Origin: Acidimicrobiales bacterium
Lineage (GTDB): Bacteria > Actinomycetota > Acidimicrobiia > Acidimicrobiales > SZUA-35
Reading direction: 5' to 3'
Assembly: GCA_020629695.1 (NCBI GenBank)
Contig: JAHDCV010000010.1
Span: 1 to 58,107, forward strand
DNA: 58,107 bases
The notes beneath the pieces are model-generated. The model saw only the letters and a program-made list of their open reading frames with translations. It did not search any database and was not told where the DNA came from. Positions within the stretch are counted from its first letter, which is position 1; each line of letters starts with the position of its first letter. Shown piece after piece: positions 22,299 to 31,608 of the stretch. The position numbers and the translations under genes were made by a program.

Positions 22299-23555
22299 AT
22301 GAGCATCGTCGCCATCGGCCTGAACCATCGCTCGGCTCCGCTCGAGCTGCTGGAGCGCATGGCGCTGTCTGTCGACGACGCCGTGAAACTCTCGGGCGAG
22401 GTCGCCAACGGCGCCTCGATCTCCGAGACCGTGGTGCTCGCCACCTGCAACCGCACCGAGGTGTACGTCTACGCCGAGCGGTTCCACGACGCGTTCGAGG
22501 AAGTGCGCCACGCCCTCGGTGTGGTGTCCGGGGTCGACCCGATGGACTTCGACGGCCACCTCTACGTGCACTACGCCGACGAGGCCGTCGATCATGCGTT
22601 CCAGGTCGCCGCGGGACTCGACTCCGCCGTCCTCGGGGAACACGAGATCCTCGGCCAGGTCCGGGCGGCATGGGATCGTGCTCGCGTCGGCGGGACGACC
22701 GGATCGGCCCTCGATCTGTTGTTCACCCACGTGCTCATCGGCGGAAAGCGTGTGCGCTCCGAGACCGAGATCGGGCGCCGCACCGCGTCGATCTCCCAGG
22801 CTGCGGTCGAACTGATCGAAGCCCAGGGTGTGCGGATCGACGGCGCTCGGGTCCTGATGGTCGGCGCTGGCGAGGTGGGTGCCGGGGTCATGGCCGCCCT
22901 CGCCCGGCGTGACGAATGCGAGCTCACGCTCGTCAACCGGACCCAGGCGAATGCCGCTCTGCTGGCCGATGATCTGGGCGCCCGGGTCGGTTCGTTCGAC
23001 GCCCTCGCCGACGAACTGCGTTCGGCTGACATCGTCGTGACCGCGACCGCCGCACCGGGCGCGGTGATCACGCCCGAGCTCGCTGTGGAGGCGGGCCTCG
23101 GCCAGCACCCGACCCTGCTGCTCGATCTCGCCGTACCCCGAGACGTCGACCCCGTCGTCGCCGATCTCGACGGTGTGGATCTGCTCGTTCTGGGTGATCT
23201 CCAGGCGTTCGCCTCCCGCAACCTCGAGGCACGACACGCCGCAGCTGCCGAAGCCCGAACCGTGCTGTCGACACAGATCGACAAGTACGTCGCCGCAGGT
23301 ACGGCCCGGGAGGTGGCGCCGCTGATCGCCGCGCTCCACCAGTCCGCCGAGTCGATCCGGGTCGGCGAGCTCGAGCGCCTGTCGAACCGGCTCGGTGCCC
23401 TCGACGATCGCCAACGTGAGGCGGTCGAGGCACTCACCGTCGGCATCGTGAAGAAGATGCTGCACGAGCCGACCGTTCGTCTTCGCGATGCGTCGGGTTC
23501 CCGGCAAGGCGATCGCCTCGCCCAGGCGCTCCGCGAGCTGTTCGACCTGTCGTGA
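22299..23555 (+). CDS. hemA: glutamyl-tRNA reductase
   Basis: ATG 22299 gives 418 residues. It has the N-terminal G-L-N-H-R-S-A-P-L-E, the active-site Cys in V-V-L-A-T-C-N-R-T-E, V-L-G-E-H-E-I-L-G-Q-V and the NADPH domain G-A-G-E-V-G. It converts glutamyl-tRNA to glutamate-1-semialdehyde, the first committed heme step. It is 91 bases after rex and overlaps hemC by four bases. Confidence 0.95.
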   Translation: MSIVAIGLNHRSAPLELLERMALSVDDAVKLSGEVANGASISETVVLATCNRTEVYVYAERFHDAFEEVRHALGVVSGVDPMDFDGHLYVHYADEAVDHAFQVAAGLDSAVLGEHEILGQVRAAWDRARVGGTTGSALDLLFTHVLIGGKRVRSETEIGRRTASISQAAVELIEAQGVRIDGARVLMVGAGEVGAGVMAALARRDECELTLVNRTQANAALLADDLGARVGSFDALADELRSADIVVTATAAPGAVITPELAVEAGLGQHPTLLLDLAVPRDVDPVVADLDGVDLLVLGDLQAFASRNLEARHAAAAEARTVLSTQIDKYVAAGTAREVAPLIAALHQSAESIRVGELERLSNRLGALDDRQREAVEALTVGIVKKMLHEPTVRLRDASGSRQGDRLAQALRELFDLS

Positions 23556-24424
23556 AGCTCCGGGTGGCCACCCGGCTGAGTCCGCTCGCCCGGTGGCAAG
23601 CCGACTTCGTGGCCGATCGACTGCGGGCGATGGACCCCGACCTCGAGGTCGAGCTGGTGGCTCGCACCTCCGAGGGTGATCGGCGCCAGGACGTGCCGAT
23701 CTCCGAGATCGGCGGCAAGGGTGTCTTCTCCAAGGAGATCCAAGCGCTGGTGCTCGAAGGCGAGGCCGACATCGCCGTGCACTCGGCGAAGGACCTCCAG
23801 GCCGTCACACCGCAGGGCCTCGTGCTCGCCGCGGTGACCCCACGCGCCGATGCGCGCGACGCCCTCGTCGGCTCCACGCTCGCCGACCTGCCGTCCGGCG
23901 CGGTCGTCGGGACGGGCTCGAACCGTCGCCGGGTCCAGCTCGAGAGCCTGCGGCCGGACCTGCGTGTGGTCGGCATCCGGGGCAACATCGCCACACGCCT
24001 CGGACGACTCCAGGGCGACGATCCGCTCGACGCGATCGTGATGGCCGCCGCCGCGCTGGATCGGCTCGAGCTGGATGGCCTCGTCGTCGACCGATTGGAG
24101 CCGGACCTCTTCATCCCCCAGGTCGGTCAGGGCGCCCTGGCGATCGAATGCCGAAGCGACGATGCGGCCACGATCGACCGGCTCACCCAGATCGACGACG
24201 TCGACAGCCACCGGCTCCTCGACGCCGAGCGGGGGTTCCTGATCCGCCTCGGGGGCGACTGCGATCTGCCGGCCGGCGCCCACGCGGTGCTCGCCGGAGA
24301 TCGGATCACCATGACGGGAGTGCTCGCGGTCGACGGGAGAGTCGCCCGCCACCGTCTCGGTGGTGAGGACGGCCCGGCGCTCGGGGCGGCCCTCGCCGAT
24401 CATCTCCGCGCCGAATTGTCGTGA
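23552..24424 (+). CDS. hemC: hydroxymethylbilane synthase (porphobilinogen deaminase)
   Basis: GTG 23552 overlaps the hemA stop. Motifs: R-V-A-T-R-L-S-P-L-A, H-S-A-K-D-L, G-T-G-S-N-R-R-R, R-G-N-I-A-T-R, Q-V-G-Q-G-A-L-A-I-E. Cys237 in G-G-D-C-D-L-P is the attachment site for the dipyrromethane cofactor. It polymerises four porphobilinogens. Length of 290 is slightly short but complete. Confidence 0.95.
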   Translation: MKLRVATRLSPLARWQADFVADRLRAMDPDLEVELVARTSEGDRRQDVPISEIGGKGVFSKEIQALVLEGEADIAVHSAKDLQAVTPQGLVLAAVTPRADARDALVGSTLADLPSGAVVGTGSNRRRVQLESLRPDLRVVGIRGNIATRLGRLQGDDPLDAIVMAAAALDRLELDGLVVDRLEPDLFIPQVGQGALAIECRSDDAATIDRLTQIDDVDSHRLLDAERGFLIRLGGDCDLPAGAHAVLAGDRITMTGVLAVDGRVARHRLGGEDGPALGAALADHLRAELS

Positions 24425-25173
24425 CCCTCACGCCGTCGCTCGCAGGGCTCGAGGTCGTGATCGCACGGTCCGAACCGGCGATGGCGACGACGGTCGAGGC
24501 ATTCGAGGCACGCGGGGCCCGGGTGACGGCGGCCGTGACGGCGACCCACACACCCGCGAGTGACGGCGGCGCGGCCCTCGTCGCCGCCCTGGAGCGGCCG
24601 CCCGCCGGTTGGCTCGCCGTCGCGTCGGCGGCCGCCGTCGCCTCGCTGAGCGGGCTCGCCGCCGACCTGCGACCGTGGCGTGTGGCCGTCATCGGGTCCT
24701 CGACCGCCGACCGGGCGGCCGCCGCCGGCCTGCGCGTCGAGCTCGTCGCCCGAACCACGACCGGCGCCGGCCTCGTCGAGATGCTCGAGGATCGGACGGT
24801 CGATCGTCTCGTCGCTCCGGTCGTCGAGAACGAACCCTCGGCGCTCGCGGGGGCGATCGTCGGATCCGCGCTGGCCGAGCGGTCCGAGATCATCGCCGCC
24901 TATCGGTCCGAGCCGAAAGATCTGTCGCGATTCGCCGACCGGATCGCGGACGCCCACCTCGTCGTCGCCTTCGCCCCGTCGGGTGTGCGGCGCCTCGCCG
25001 AGGTGGGTCGCCCCCGACACCTCGTCGCGATCGGACCGACCACGGCGGCACCGGCGATCGAGTGGCTCGGATCACCGCGCGTGTCCGTTGCCGAGCGCCA
25101 CGATCTCGCCGGCGTGCTCGAGCAGGTCGAGCGGTGGTGGGCGGTCGGGAACGACCTAGGGTCCGCATCATGA
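24421..25173 (+). CDS. hemD: uroporphyrinogen-III synthase
   Basis: The GTG start 24421 overlaps the hemC stop. The 250-aa protein has the two-lobed HemD pattern with weakly conserved motifs: L-A-V-A-S-A-A-A-V and the C-terminal V-A-I-G-P-T-T-A-A. HemD family sequences diverge strongly, so its place between hemC and hemB supports the call. Confidence 0.85.
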   Translation: MTLTPSLAGLEVVIARSEPAMATTVEAFEARGARVTAAVTATHTPASDGGAALVAALERPPAGWLAVASAAAVASLSGLAADLRPWRVAVIGSSTADRAAAAGLRVELVARTTTGAGLVEMLEDRTVDRLVAPVVENEPSALAGAIVGSALAERSEIIAAYRSEPKDLSRFADRIADAHLVVAFAPSGVRRLAEVGRPRHLVAIGPTTAAPAIEWLGSPRVSVAERHDLAGVLEQVERWWAVGNDLGSAS

Positions 25174-26156
25174 GCTTCCCGGATCGCCGGCTCCGCCGCC
25201 TCCGGCGCACGCCTGCGCTGCGCCGCCTCGTCGCCGAGACCCGTCTCGGTGTCGATGATCTGATCGCCCCGATGTTCGTACGCGAACTCGGCGACGTCCC
25301 GCTCCCGATCGCCTCGCTCCCCGGGGTGGTCCAGCACACGCTCGACTCACTCCGAGCCGAGGCCGAACGCCTGGCGACGCTCGGGGTGCCCGCGATCGTC
25401 CTGTTCGGGATCCCGGCGACCAAGGACGCCGAGGGCTCGCAGGCCTGGGCCTCCGACGGCATCGTGCAGCGCGCGCTCGGCGCACTGCGCGCCGACCTCG
25501 GCGACGACGTCGTCCTGATCGCCGACCTCTGTGTCGACGAGTACACCTCTCACGGCCACTGCGGCATCGTCGGTGCCGACGGCATCGTCGACAACGACGC
25601 GACCCTCGAGCTCTATCGACGGGCCGCGGTCGCCCAGGCCGACGCCGGCGCTCACGTCGTGGCTCCGTCGGGGATGATGGACGGGCAGGTGGCCGCGATC
25701 CGCGCCGCACTCGACGACGCCGCGCACGCCCACATCCCGATCCTCGCCTACGCGGCCAAGTACGCCAGCGCGTTCTACGGGCCGTTCCGCGACGCCGTCG
25801 AGGTCCAGATCGCCGACGGTGGCGATCGCACCACGTACCAGCAGGATCCGAGGAACAGCCGGGAGGCGATGCTCGAGATCGAGCTCGATCTCGCCGAGGG
25901 AGCCGACATGATCATGGTGAAGCCGGCGGTCGCCTACCTCGACATCGTCCGCCAGGCCCGGGACGTAACCGACGTGCCGATCGCCGCCTACCACGTGTCC
26001 GGCGAGTACGCGATGTTGAAGGCCGCCGCGGCGAACGGGTGGATCGACGGCGACGCGGTCGCCCTCGAGACGCTCACGTCCATCAAGCGTGCCGGTGCCG
26101 ACATGATCCTGACCTACCTGGCCGGCGAGGTCGCCGAGCTGCTGTCCCGACGCTGA
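25170..26156 (+). CDS. hemB: delta-aminolevulinic acid dehydratase (porphobilinogen synthase)
   Basis: ATG 25170 overlaps the hemD stop (ATGA); 328 residues. Schiff-base lysines are visible in A-Y-A-A-K-Y-A-S-A-F-Y and M-V-K-P-A-V-A-Y. The metal-site region reads D-L-C-V-D-E-Y-T-S-H-G-H-C-G, with Asp in place of the second zinc Cys, suggesting reduced zinc dependence. It condenses two ALA into porphobilinogen. Confidence 0.95.
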   Translation: MSFPDRRLRRLRRTPALRRLVAETRLGVDDLIAPMFVRELGDVPLPIASLPGVVQHTLDSLRAEAERLATLGVPAIVLFGIPATKDAEGSQAWASDGIVQRALGALRADLGDDVVLIADLCVDEYTSHGHCGIVGADGIVDNDATLELYRRAAVAQADAGAHVVAPSGMMDGQVAAIRAALDDAAHAHIPILAYAAKYASAFYGPFRDAVEVQIADGGDRTTYQQDPRNSREAMLEIELDLAEGADMIMVKPAVAYLDIVRQARDVTDVPIAAYHVSGEYAMLKAAAANGWIDGDAVALETLTSIKRAGADMILTYLAGEVAELLSRR

Positions 26157-26167
26157 GGAGCGACATC

Positions 26168-27493
26168 GTGACCGACAACGATCCCATCGCACCGGCCCCG
26201 GCGGGTTCTCTGCCCGAGAGCGCCGGCCTGTTCGATCGGGCGAAGCGAGTGTTGCCGGGCGGCGTGAACTCGCCAGTCCGGGCCTTCGGGTCCGTGGGCG
26301 GCACGCCCTACTTCGTCGCGAAGGCCGAGGGTGCACACATCTGGGACGAGGACGGCAATCGGTATCTCGACTACGTGCAGTCCTACGGGGCGTCGATCCT
26401 CGGTCACGCCGATCCGGCCGTGCTGGCGGCCGTGCATGCCGCCGCCGACCTGGGTACCTCCTACGGGGCGCCGACCCGCAACGAAGTCGAGCTCGCGGAA
26501 CTCGTGGCAGAGCGGGTGCCCGGCATCGAGATGCTGCGGATGACCTCCTCCGGTACCGAGGCCGCGACCTCCGCGATCCGGCTCGCCCGCGGCGCGACCG
26601 GTCGTGACGGCATCGTGAAGTTCGCCGGCAACTACCACGGCCACGTCGATTCGCTCCTCGTCTCCGCCGGGTCGGCTGTCGCCACCGGCCCGGAGTCCTC
26701 GGTGGGCGGGGTGCCGGCCTCCGCCGGCGTCACCGAGGGCACGGTCGCGCAGACCCGGGTCGTGGACTACAACACCGTGCCGACGCTCGACGAGTCGATC
26801 GCCGTCGTCGCCATCGAACCGATCGCCGCGAACATGGGCGTCGTCGGACCCGAGCCCGGTTTCCTCGAAGCCGTCCGGGCCGAGTGTGACCGGGTCGGAG
26901 CCCTGCTGCTGTTCGACGAGGTGATCACGGGCTTCCGGCTGGCCAGCGGTGGTGCCGCGGAGTTCACCGGGGTGCAGCCCGACGTCTGGTGCTTCGGCAA
27001 GGTGATCGGTGGTGGCCTTCCCGTCGGGGCGTTCGGCGCGAGCCGGGAGGTCATGTCGTCGGTCTCACCGCTGGGTCCCGTCTTCCACGGTGGCACGTTG
27101 TCCGGGAACCCGCTCGCAACGGCTGCCGGCCTGGCGGCGATCCGCCAGCTCGACGCCGCGGCCTACGAACGCTTGAACGGGCTCGCCGCCCGACTGGCCG
27201 ATGGTCTCGGCGAGGCCATCGGTGGTGCCGGTCTGCCGGTCCAGGCGCTGTCGATCGGGCCGCTCGTCGGGCTGTTCTTCGCCGACGCACCCGTCCGCAA
27301 CTTCGCCGATGCGACCGCCGCGGCGCAGTCCGGTTGGTTCCCGGGTTTCTTCCACGGGATGCTCGCCGAGGGCATCGCGCTCGCCCCCGGTCCCTACGAG
27401 GCGCTCTTCCCGAGCCTGGCCCACACCGATGCCGACATCGACCAGACGGTCGAAGCCGCAGCGCGGGTCGCCGCCCGGTTGGCCGCCCGCTGA
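26168..27493 (+). CDS. hemL: glutamate-1-semialdehyde 2,1-aminomutase
   Basis: GTG 26168 follows a GAGGAG ribosome binding site, 12 bases after hemB. The 441-aa PLP enzyme has the N-terminal P-G-G-V-N-S-P-V-R-A, S-S-G-T-E-A, N-Y-H-G-H-V-D and the PLP lysine K278 in C-F-G-K-V-I-G-G-G. It makes 5-aminolevulinate from the HemA product, closing the C5 pathway. The order hemA-C-D-B-L is standard for actinobacteria. Confidence 0.95.
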   Translation: MTDNDPIAPAPAGSLPESAGLFDRAKRVLPGGVNSPVRAFGSVGGTPYFVAKAEGAHIWDEDGNRYLDYVQSYGASILGHADPAVLAAVHAAADLGTSYGAPTRNEVELAELVAERVPGIEMLRMTSSGTEAATSAIRLARGATGRDGIVKFAGNYHGHVDSLLVSAGSAVATGPESSVGGVPASAGVTEGTVAQTRVVDYNTVPTLDESIAVVAIEPIAANMGVVGPEPGFLEAVRAECDRVGALLLFDEVITGFRLASGGAAEFTGVQPDVWCFGKVIGGGLPVGAFGASREVMSSVSPLGPVFHGGTLSGNPLATAAGLAAIRQLDAAAYERLNGLAARLADGLGEAIGGAGLPVQALSIGPLVGLFFADAPVRNFADATAAAQSGWFPGFFHGMLAEGIALAPGPYEALFPSLAHTDADIDQTVEAAARVAARLAAR

Positions 27494-27520
27494 GTCGGGC
27501 GACCGGGGCCGGTCACCGGC

Positions 27521-29809
27521 TCAGGGCAGGGTGCCGGTCTTGGTGATGAACTCGGCGGATGCGGCGAACTCGCCAACCATCTCGCCGCGGTCCATACCGG
27601 CGGCGAGTCGATCCGACCAGAAGGCGAGACCGGCGGCATCCGGGCTGCGGTCGAGCACGTTGTGGTACACGACGAGCACGAAGGCGTCGTCGGTCAACGA
27701 GCCGTAGTTGGCGTCGAACTCGGTGGACTGGGCGAACCCCCGGGCCACGTCGGCCGTCGAACTGCCGGCCGCGAGCTGGCCCGACCAGAAGTCCAGACCG
27801 GTCGCATCGGGGAGACGTTTGAAGAAGGCCAGATAGAGACGTGTCGCCGGGCCTTCGAACGGGCTCTGCGCCTGGGCCGTCTCGGTCCGAGCGACGAACT
27901 CGGCCGACTCGGCGAAGCCGGACATGACTTCGCCGCGGCTGACGCCGAGGTCGAGCTGGCTGATCCAGAACGCCCGACCCGCCGCGTCGCCCGGGCGGCC
28001 GAGCACGTTCTGGTAGACGAGGTCGATGAACTGGGTGTTCGTGAGGGGCCCGTAGGTGGCGGCGAACTCGGCCGAGCCGGCGAACGAGTTCGAGATGTCC
28101 GACGCGGGTGAGCCGGCGATGCGCTGGGTTCGCCAGTGGTTCAGGCCGCCCGGGTCGGGATCGCGCTGGAGGTAGGCGTTGTAGAGCCGGGCGATCTCGC
28201 CGTCGAGGGGCACGGGGCGGACGTTGTCGCCGAAACCGAGCGGCTGCGACTGGCCCCATGCACCGCTGCCGAGGCTGTTGGTGGCCCGAACCCGGAACTG
28301 CCAGATGCCCTCACCCAGACCGCTGAGCTGCATCGAGGTGGCGGAGGTCGAGCCGGCCGACACCCAGGCGCCGCCGTCGAGTGATCGCTGCACCGTGTAG
28401 CTGTCGATCGGCGCACTGCCCTCGTTCGGGGTCGACCACGACACCGTGATCGACGAGCCGGAGCCGGATGCGGTCACGATGTCCGGGCGATTCGGCTGGC
28501 CCGGCGTGACGATGGTCTGCGAGGCGATCGAGCCGGCGTCGGTGCCGAACATCGGCGTGACGCGCAGTTCGGTGGAGGTGCCGGTCTGGAGGCGGACCAG
28601 GGTCGCCGAGTTGGCGGTCGTCGTGCGTGTGCCGACGACCTGGCCGAACTGGCGGGCCTCGACGAGGTAGCTGGACGGCTGTGAGGCCGGTGGTGGAGAC
28701 CAATGGATCACGACCGTCTCACCGGAGGTGCTGATGCTGTCGATCGACGGCGGGTTGGCGGTGATGTTGACACTCCAGCCGAGATCGGCCATGGCCGCGA
28801 GCGTCGGTGCGTCGAGCGTTCGCCCGACCTCGGAAGTGGTGAGGCTCGGTGTCATCAGCGCGCCGGGTGTGCCGGCCGGATACTGCGCCTCGTCGAAGTG
28901 GGAGTACGACGAACCCTCCTGCCACAGGCCGGGGGCGTAGATCTCGTAGCGGTCGCCGGACGAGGTCTCGAAGTGCAGGTTCCCTGCGGTCAGGTAGGCG
29001 CTCGGGTTGGCGAGCGACAGCAAGGGGGAGTTGGCGTGCTCGACGTGCTCGTCGTAGACGAAGACCTCGGCGTTGCTGATCGAGCCGTTCTCCGCCGCGC
29101 CCAGGAAGCCCAGGCCATGCCCGACCTCGTGGAGCATGACCGTCTCGAGATCCAGTTGGCCGAAGCCCGGGCTGCCGTTCCCGGTGTACCAGGTGCCGCC
29201 GTAGAGATCGGCGTTCAGGTGGACCTCGACTTCGGGCAGTGAGCCGTTGGCGTCGTAACCGAGGAACTGGTTGACGAGGCCCATCGGGTAATACGACGCG
29301 GTCGGCAGCGCCTGGACGTGCCCGTATGCGTCCAGCAGTGCGTTGTCGACCATGCCGTTGGGTCCGGCATAGCCCAGCAGTCCGTTGTTGTTGAACGCGT
29401 GCCAGTACACCCGGATGTCGATCGCGTTGTTCGTGTCGATGCCCTGGCTCCAGGTGGCGACGGCGTCTTCGATCGCGGCTCGGGCGTCGGCGGGCGGCAC
29501 GGTCGAGCCGTAGCTGACGTTGATGCCGGCCGAGCCGGCGGCGGCGACGGGGCCCACGCCCAGGGAGGCGTTCACGTCGGCACGGAGATGCGCGACGTCG
29601 GTGAGATGGTCGACCTCGGCTCGCACGGCGGAGGTGATGGCGGCGCCGGTCGTCTCGATGACGAACGTCGGCTCGCTCGGCAACGCCTGGGCCATCACGA
29701 CCGACTCGTCGGCAGCGGCCACCGTGCCGACGCCGAGGGCCGGCACGGCCAGGCCGGCGACGGCCAGGGTCAGTAGTCGGAGTCGTCGGAGGGTGAGGGC
29801 GTCGCGCAC
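27521..29809 (-). CDS. secreted metzincin-like metallopeptidase with FN3 and DUF4214 modules
   Basis: This 762-aa protein has a signal peptide (about residues 1-33), a catalytic domain with HEVGH at 227-231 followed by G-L-G-F, a later S-H304-F-D-E and L-M-T-P, which fit the third ligand and Met-turn of metzincin-like peptidases. Two fibronectin-III-like domains (about 350-525) precede two to three DUF4214 repeats (D-P-D-P-G-G-L-N-H-W, N-V-L-G-R-P-G-D-A-A-G, D-A-T-G-L-D-F-W). Likely secreted and acting outside the cell; substrate unknown. Its upstream neighbour is a paralogue. Confidence 0.85.
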   Translation of the reverse strand: MRDALTLRRLRLLTLAVAGLAVPALGVGTVAAADESVVMAQALPSEPTFVIETTGAAITSAVRAEVDHLTDVAHLRADVNASLGVGPVAAAGSAGINVSYGSTVPPADARAAIEDAVATWSQGIDTNNAIDIRVYWHAFNNNGLLGYAGPNGMVDNALLDAYGHVQALPTASYYPMGLVNQFLGYDANGSLPEVEVHLNADLYGGTWYTGNGSPGFGQLDLETVMLHEVGHGLGFLGAAENGSISNAEVFVYDEHVEHANSPLLSLANPSAYLTAGNLHFETSSGDRYEIYAPGLWQEGSSYSHFDEAQYPAGTPGALMTPSLTTSEVGRTLDAPTLAAMADLGWSVNITANPPSIDSISTSGETVVIHWSPPPASQPSSYLVEARQFGQVVGTRTTTANSATLVRLQTGTSTELRVTPMFGTDAGSIASQTIVTPGQPNRPDIVTASGSGSSITVSWSTPNEGSAPIDSYTVQRSLDGGAWVSAGSTSATSMQLSGLGEGIWQFRVRATNSLGSGAWGQSQPLGFGDNVRPVPLDGEIARLYNAYLQRDPDPGGLNHWRTQRIAGSPASDISNSFAGSAEFAATYGPLTNTQFIDLVYQNVLGRPGDAAGRAFWISQLDLGVSRGEVMSGFAESAEFVARTETAQAQSPFEGPATRLYLAFFKRLPDATGLDFWSGQLAAGSSTADVARGFAQSTEFDANYGSLTDDAFVLVVYHNVLDRSPDAAGLAFWSDRLAAGMDRGEMVGEFAASAEFITKTGTLP

Positions 29810-29863
29810 GTCCGGTGCATCGGCAAACCGTTCCCGTCGCTTGAGGCGTGGCCGCTCGCGTCG

Positions 29864-31498
29864 TCAGGGATAGGGGATCTCGCAGGCGATCCCGTCGCCG
29901 TCCGGATCCAATCCGGCGACGTCGCCGTCGTCGTCGAAGTGGTCGAACCAGCGTTGCGCCTCCGCCGCCGAACCGAAGTCGACGCAGTTCACCGCATCGC
30001 CGGGGGCGATCACCGCCGCCGTCGGGGACCACGGGTACCGGAGCTTGAACTCGGCATTCGCCACGATCCAACGGACCACGCCGTCCTGCGAGAGCCCGCG
30101 GTCCATCTCTCCGAGCCAGTAGTCGAAGCCCTCCTGATCGGGTACCCGATCGAGCATGTTGAAATAGAGGAGGGTGAGGAAGTCCGAGTTGGTCAGGGTC
30201 CCGTAGCGGGCGATGAACTCGGTCGACTGCGCGAATCCGTAGGCGAGGTCGTCCAGACTCGCCCCCGACCTGGTCTGCGAGATCCAGTACACGGCACCCG
30301 GGGCGTCGGGATCCCGGTCGAGGAACGCCTGGTACAGCCGCAGCGTGTCCGCGTCCACCGGGCTGTAGTCCCAGGCGCCGAGGATCTGCGCCAGCGTCTG
30401 GCTGGACGCGACCGATCCTGCGAGCGTCGATGACTCGAGCCGCCATCCCATGTCGGCCAGGATCGAGCGCAACGGGCCGTCGATCGCGCGGTTCATCTGT
30501 CCGGCATCGCCCGCCGGGGTCATCAGACTGCCCTCGGTGCCGAACGGGAAGCTGTCCTGGTCGAGGTGCGAGTAGGACGATCCCTGCTGCCACAGCGGTG
30601 GCGCGAACATCTCGAATCGCTCACCGCCCCGGAGCTGGAAGAACAGCGATCCACCCGTGAGGTAGCGACTGGGGTCGACCAACTGGGCCAGGGGGGTCTG
30701 ATCGTGGTGGACGTGCTCGTCGTAGACCCAGAATCCGTCAGCGGCGTAGGTGGCGTTGTCGGCGCCACCGTAGAAGCCCAGACCGTGCAGCAGTTCATGC
30801 AGGACGACGGTCTCGATGTCGACCCGATCGCTCGGTGGTGCGGTCGGATCCGTGTGCCACCGCCAGCCGTAGAGGTCGGAGTTCAGGGTCACGAAGATCT
30901 CGGGCCCGTCGCCGTTGGCGTCGGCACCCAGGTACTGGTTGATCAGACCGATCGGGTAGACGCTCGAGGTGGGGAGCACCTCGGGCAGGCCGACCGATCG
31001 GAGGGTCTGCACCGTCGGGTCCGAGGAGTGATTCGCCGCGGCCGAGACCGGTCCGGCGAATCCCCACAGGCGGTTGTTGTTCTGGGGCTCCCAGTAGAAC
31101 CGCACGTCGAGGGCGACGTCGGTGACGAGCGTCGCGTTGACCGTCGCGATCGCCCGATCGATCGCCGAGCGGACATCGGCAGGGGGTGTGGCCTCGGGGG
31201 CGTAGCTCGCGAACACGTCCCGCCCGGTGCTCGCCGCGACACGTCCGGGCAGCAGATCGGCCCGATCGAGTGCCATCGCCCGGTCGAACGTCGCTCGGGC
31301 GGCCTCTCGCTCGACGGTCGTGGGCGCACCGTCTTCGGTGTCGACCACCAGCCGGGGAGCGTCCTCGAGCGGGCGCGGGGTCGGTTGTTCCTGGGTGGCG
31401 GCCACCGGAGCGGCCACGATCACGCTGGTGAGCGCGCAGGCCACGGCGACACCCACCCGCACTCGACGAGGGCGGTCGATGGGGGCGGGGCGTGCCAT
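29864..31498 (-). CDS. secreted metzincin-like metallopeptidase with DUF4214 and excalibur-type tail
   Basis: ATG 31498 is preferred over 31555 because a signal peptide begins there (basic start, V-G-V-A-V-A-C-A-L-T-S-V-I-V-A-A). Of 544 residues, the catalytic domain has HELLH at 234-238 then G-L-G-F, S-H311-L-D and L-M-T-P, like its downstream paralogue. One or two DUF4214 repeats follow. The C-terminus has N-C-V-D-F and D-P-D-G-D-G-I-A-C-E, an excalibur calcium-binding motif. It lacks the FN3 domains of its neighbour, 54 bases downstream. Confidence 0.85.
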   Translation of the reverse strand: MARPAPIDRPRRVRVGVAVACALTSVIVAAPVAATQEQPTPRPLEDAPRLVVDTEDGAPTTVEREAARATFDRAMALDRADLLPGRVAASTGRDVFASYAPEATPPADVRSAIDRAIATVNATLVTDVALDVRFYWEPQNNNRLWGFAGPVSAAANHSSDPTVQTLRSVGLPEVLPTSSVYPIGLINQYLGADANGDGPEIFVTLNSDLYGWRWHTDPTAPPSDRVDIETVVLHELLHGLGFYGGADNATYAADGFWVYDEHVHHDQTPLAQLVDPSRYLTGGSLFFQLRGGERFEMFAPPLWQQGSSYSHLDQDSFPFGTEGSLMTPAGDAGQMNRAIDGPLRSILADMGWRLESSTLAGSVASSQTLAQILGAWDYSPVDADTLRLYQAFLDRDPDAPGAVYWISQTRSGASLDDLAYGFAQSTEFIARYGTLTNSDFLTLLYFNMLDRVPDQEGFDYWLGEMDRGLSQDGVVRWIVANAEFKLRYPWSPTAAVIAPGDAVNCVDFGSAAEAQRWFDHFDDDGDVAGLDPDGDGIACEIPYP

Positions 31499-31549
31499 GC
31501 CATCGACCGTAGGCCACGCCGACCGGATCGTGGGGCCGGCCTGCGGACG

Positions 31550-31584
31550 CGACACGGCCCCGCCGGATCGGCGGGGCCGTGTCG
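31550..31584 (-). terminator. strong terminator of the cytochrome c gene
   Basis: Arms CGACACGGCCCCGCC (31550-31564) and GGCGGGGCCGTGTCG (31570-31584) form a perfect 15-bp stem with a 5-base loop, 24 bases past the stop of the minus-strand cytochrome c gene. It separates that gene from the metallopeptidases. Confidence 0.8.
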
Positions 31585-31608
31585 ACGATGGTCGTGTGCT
31601 GCGGCCGG

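Noticed and set aside
27501-27514. GACCG/CGGTC palindrome between hemL and the convergent peptidase gene
   Set aside because: Five pairs with a four-base loop in GC-rich DNA; expected by chance.
28719-30593. 624-aa frame antisense or out of frame with the peptidase genes
   Set aside because: Arg-rich shadow; the correct frame on the same strand shows signal peptide, HExxH and DUF4214 modules.
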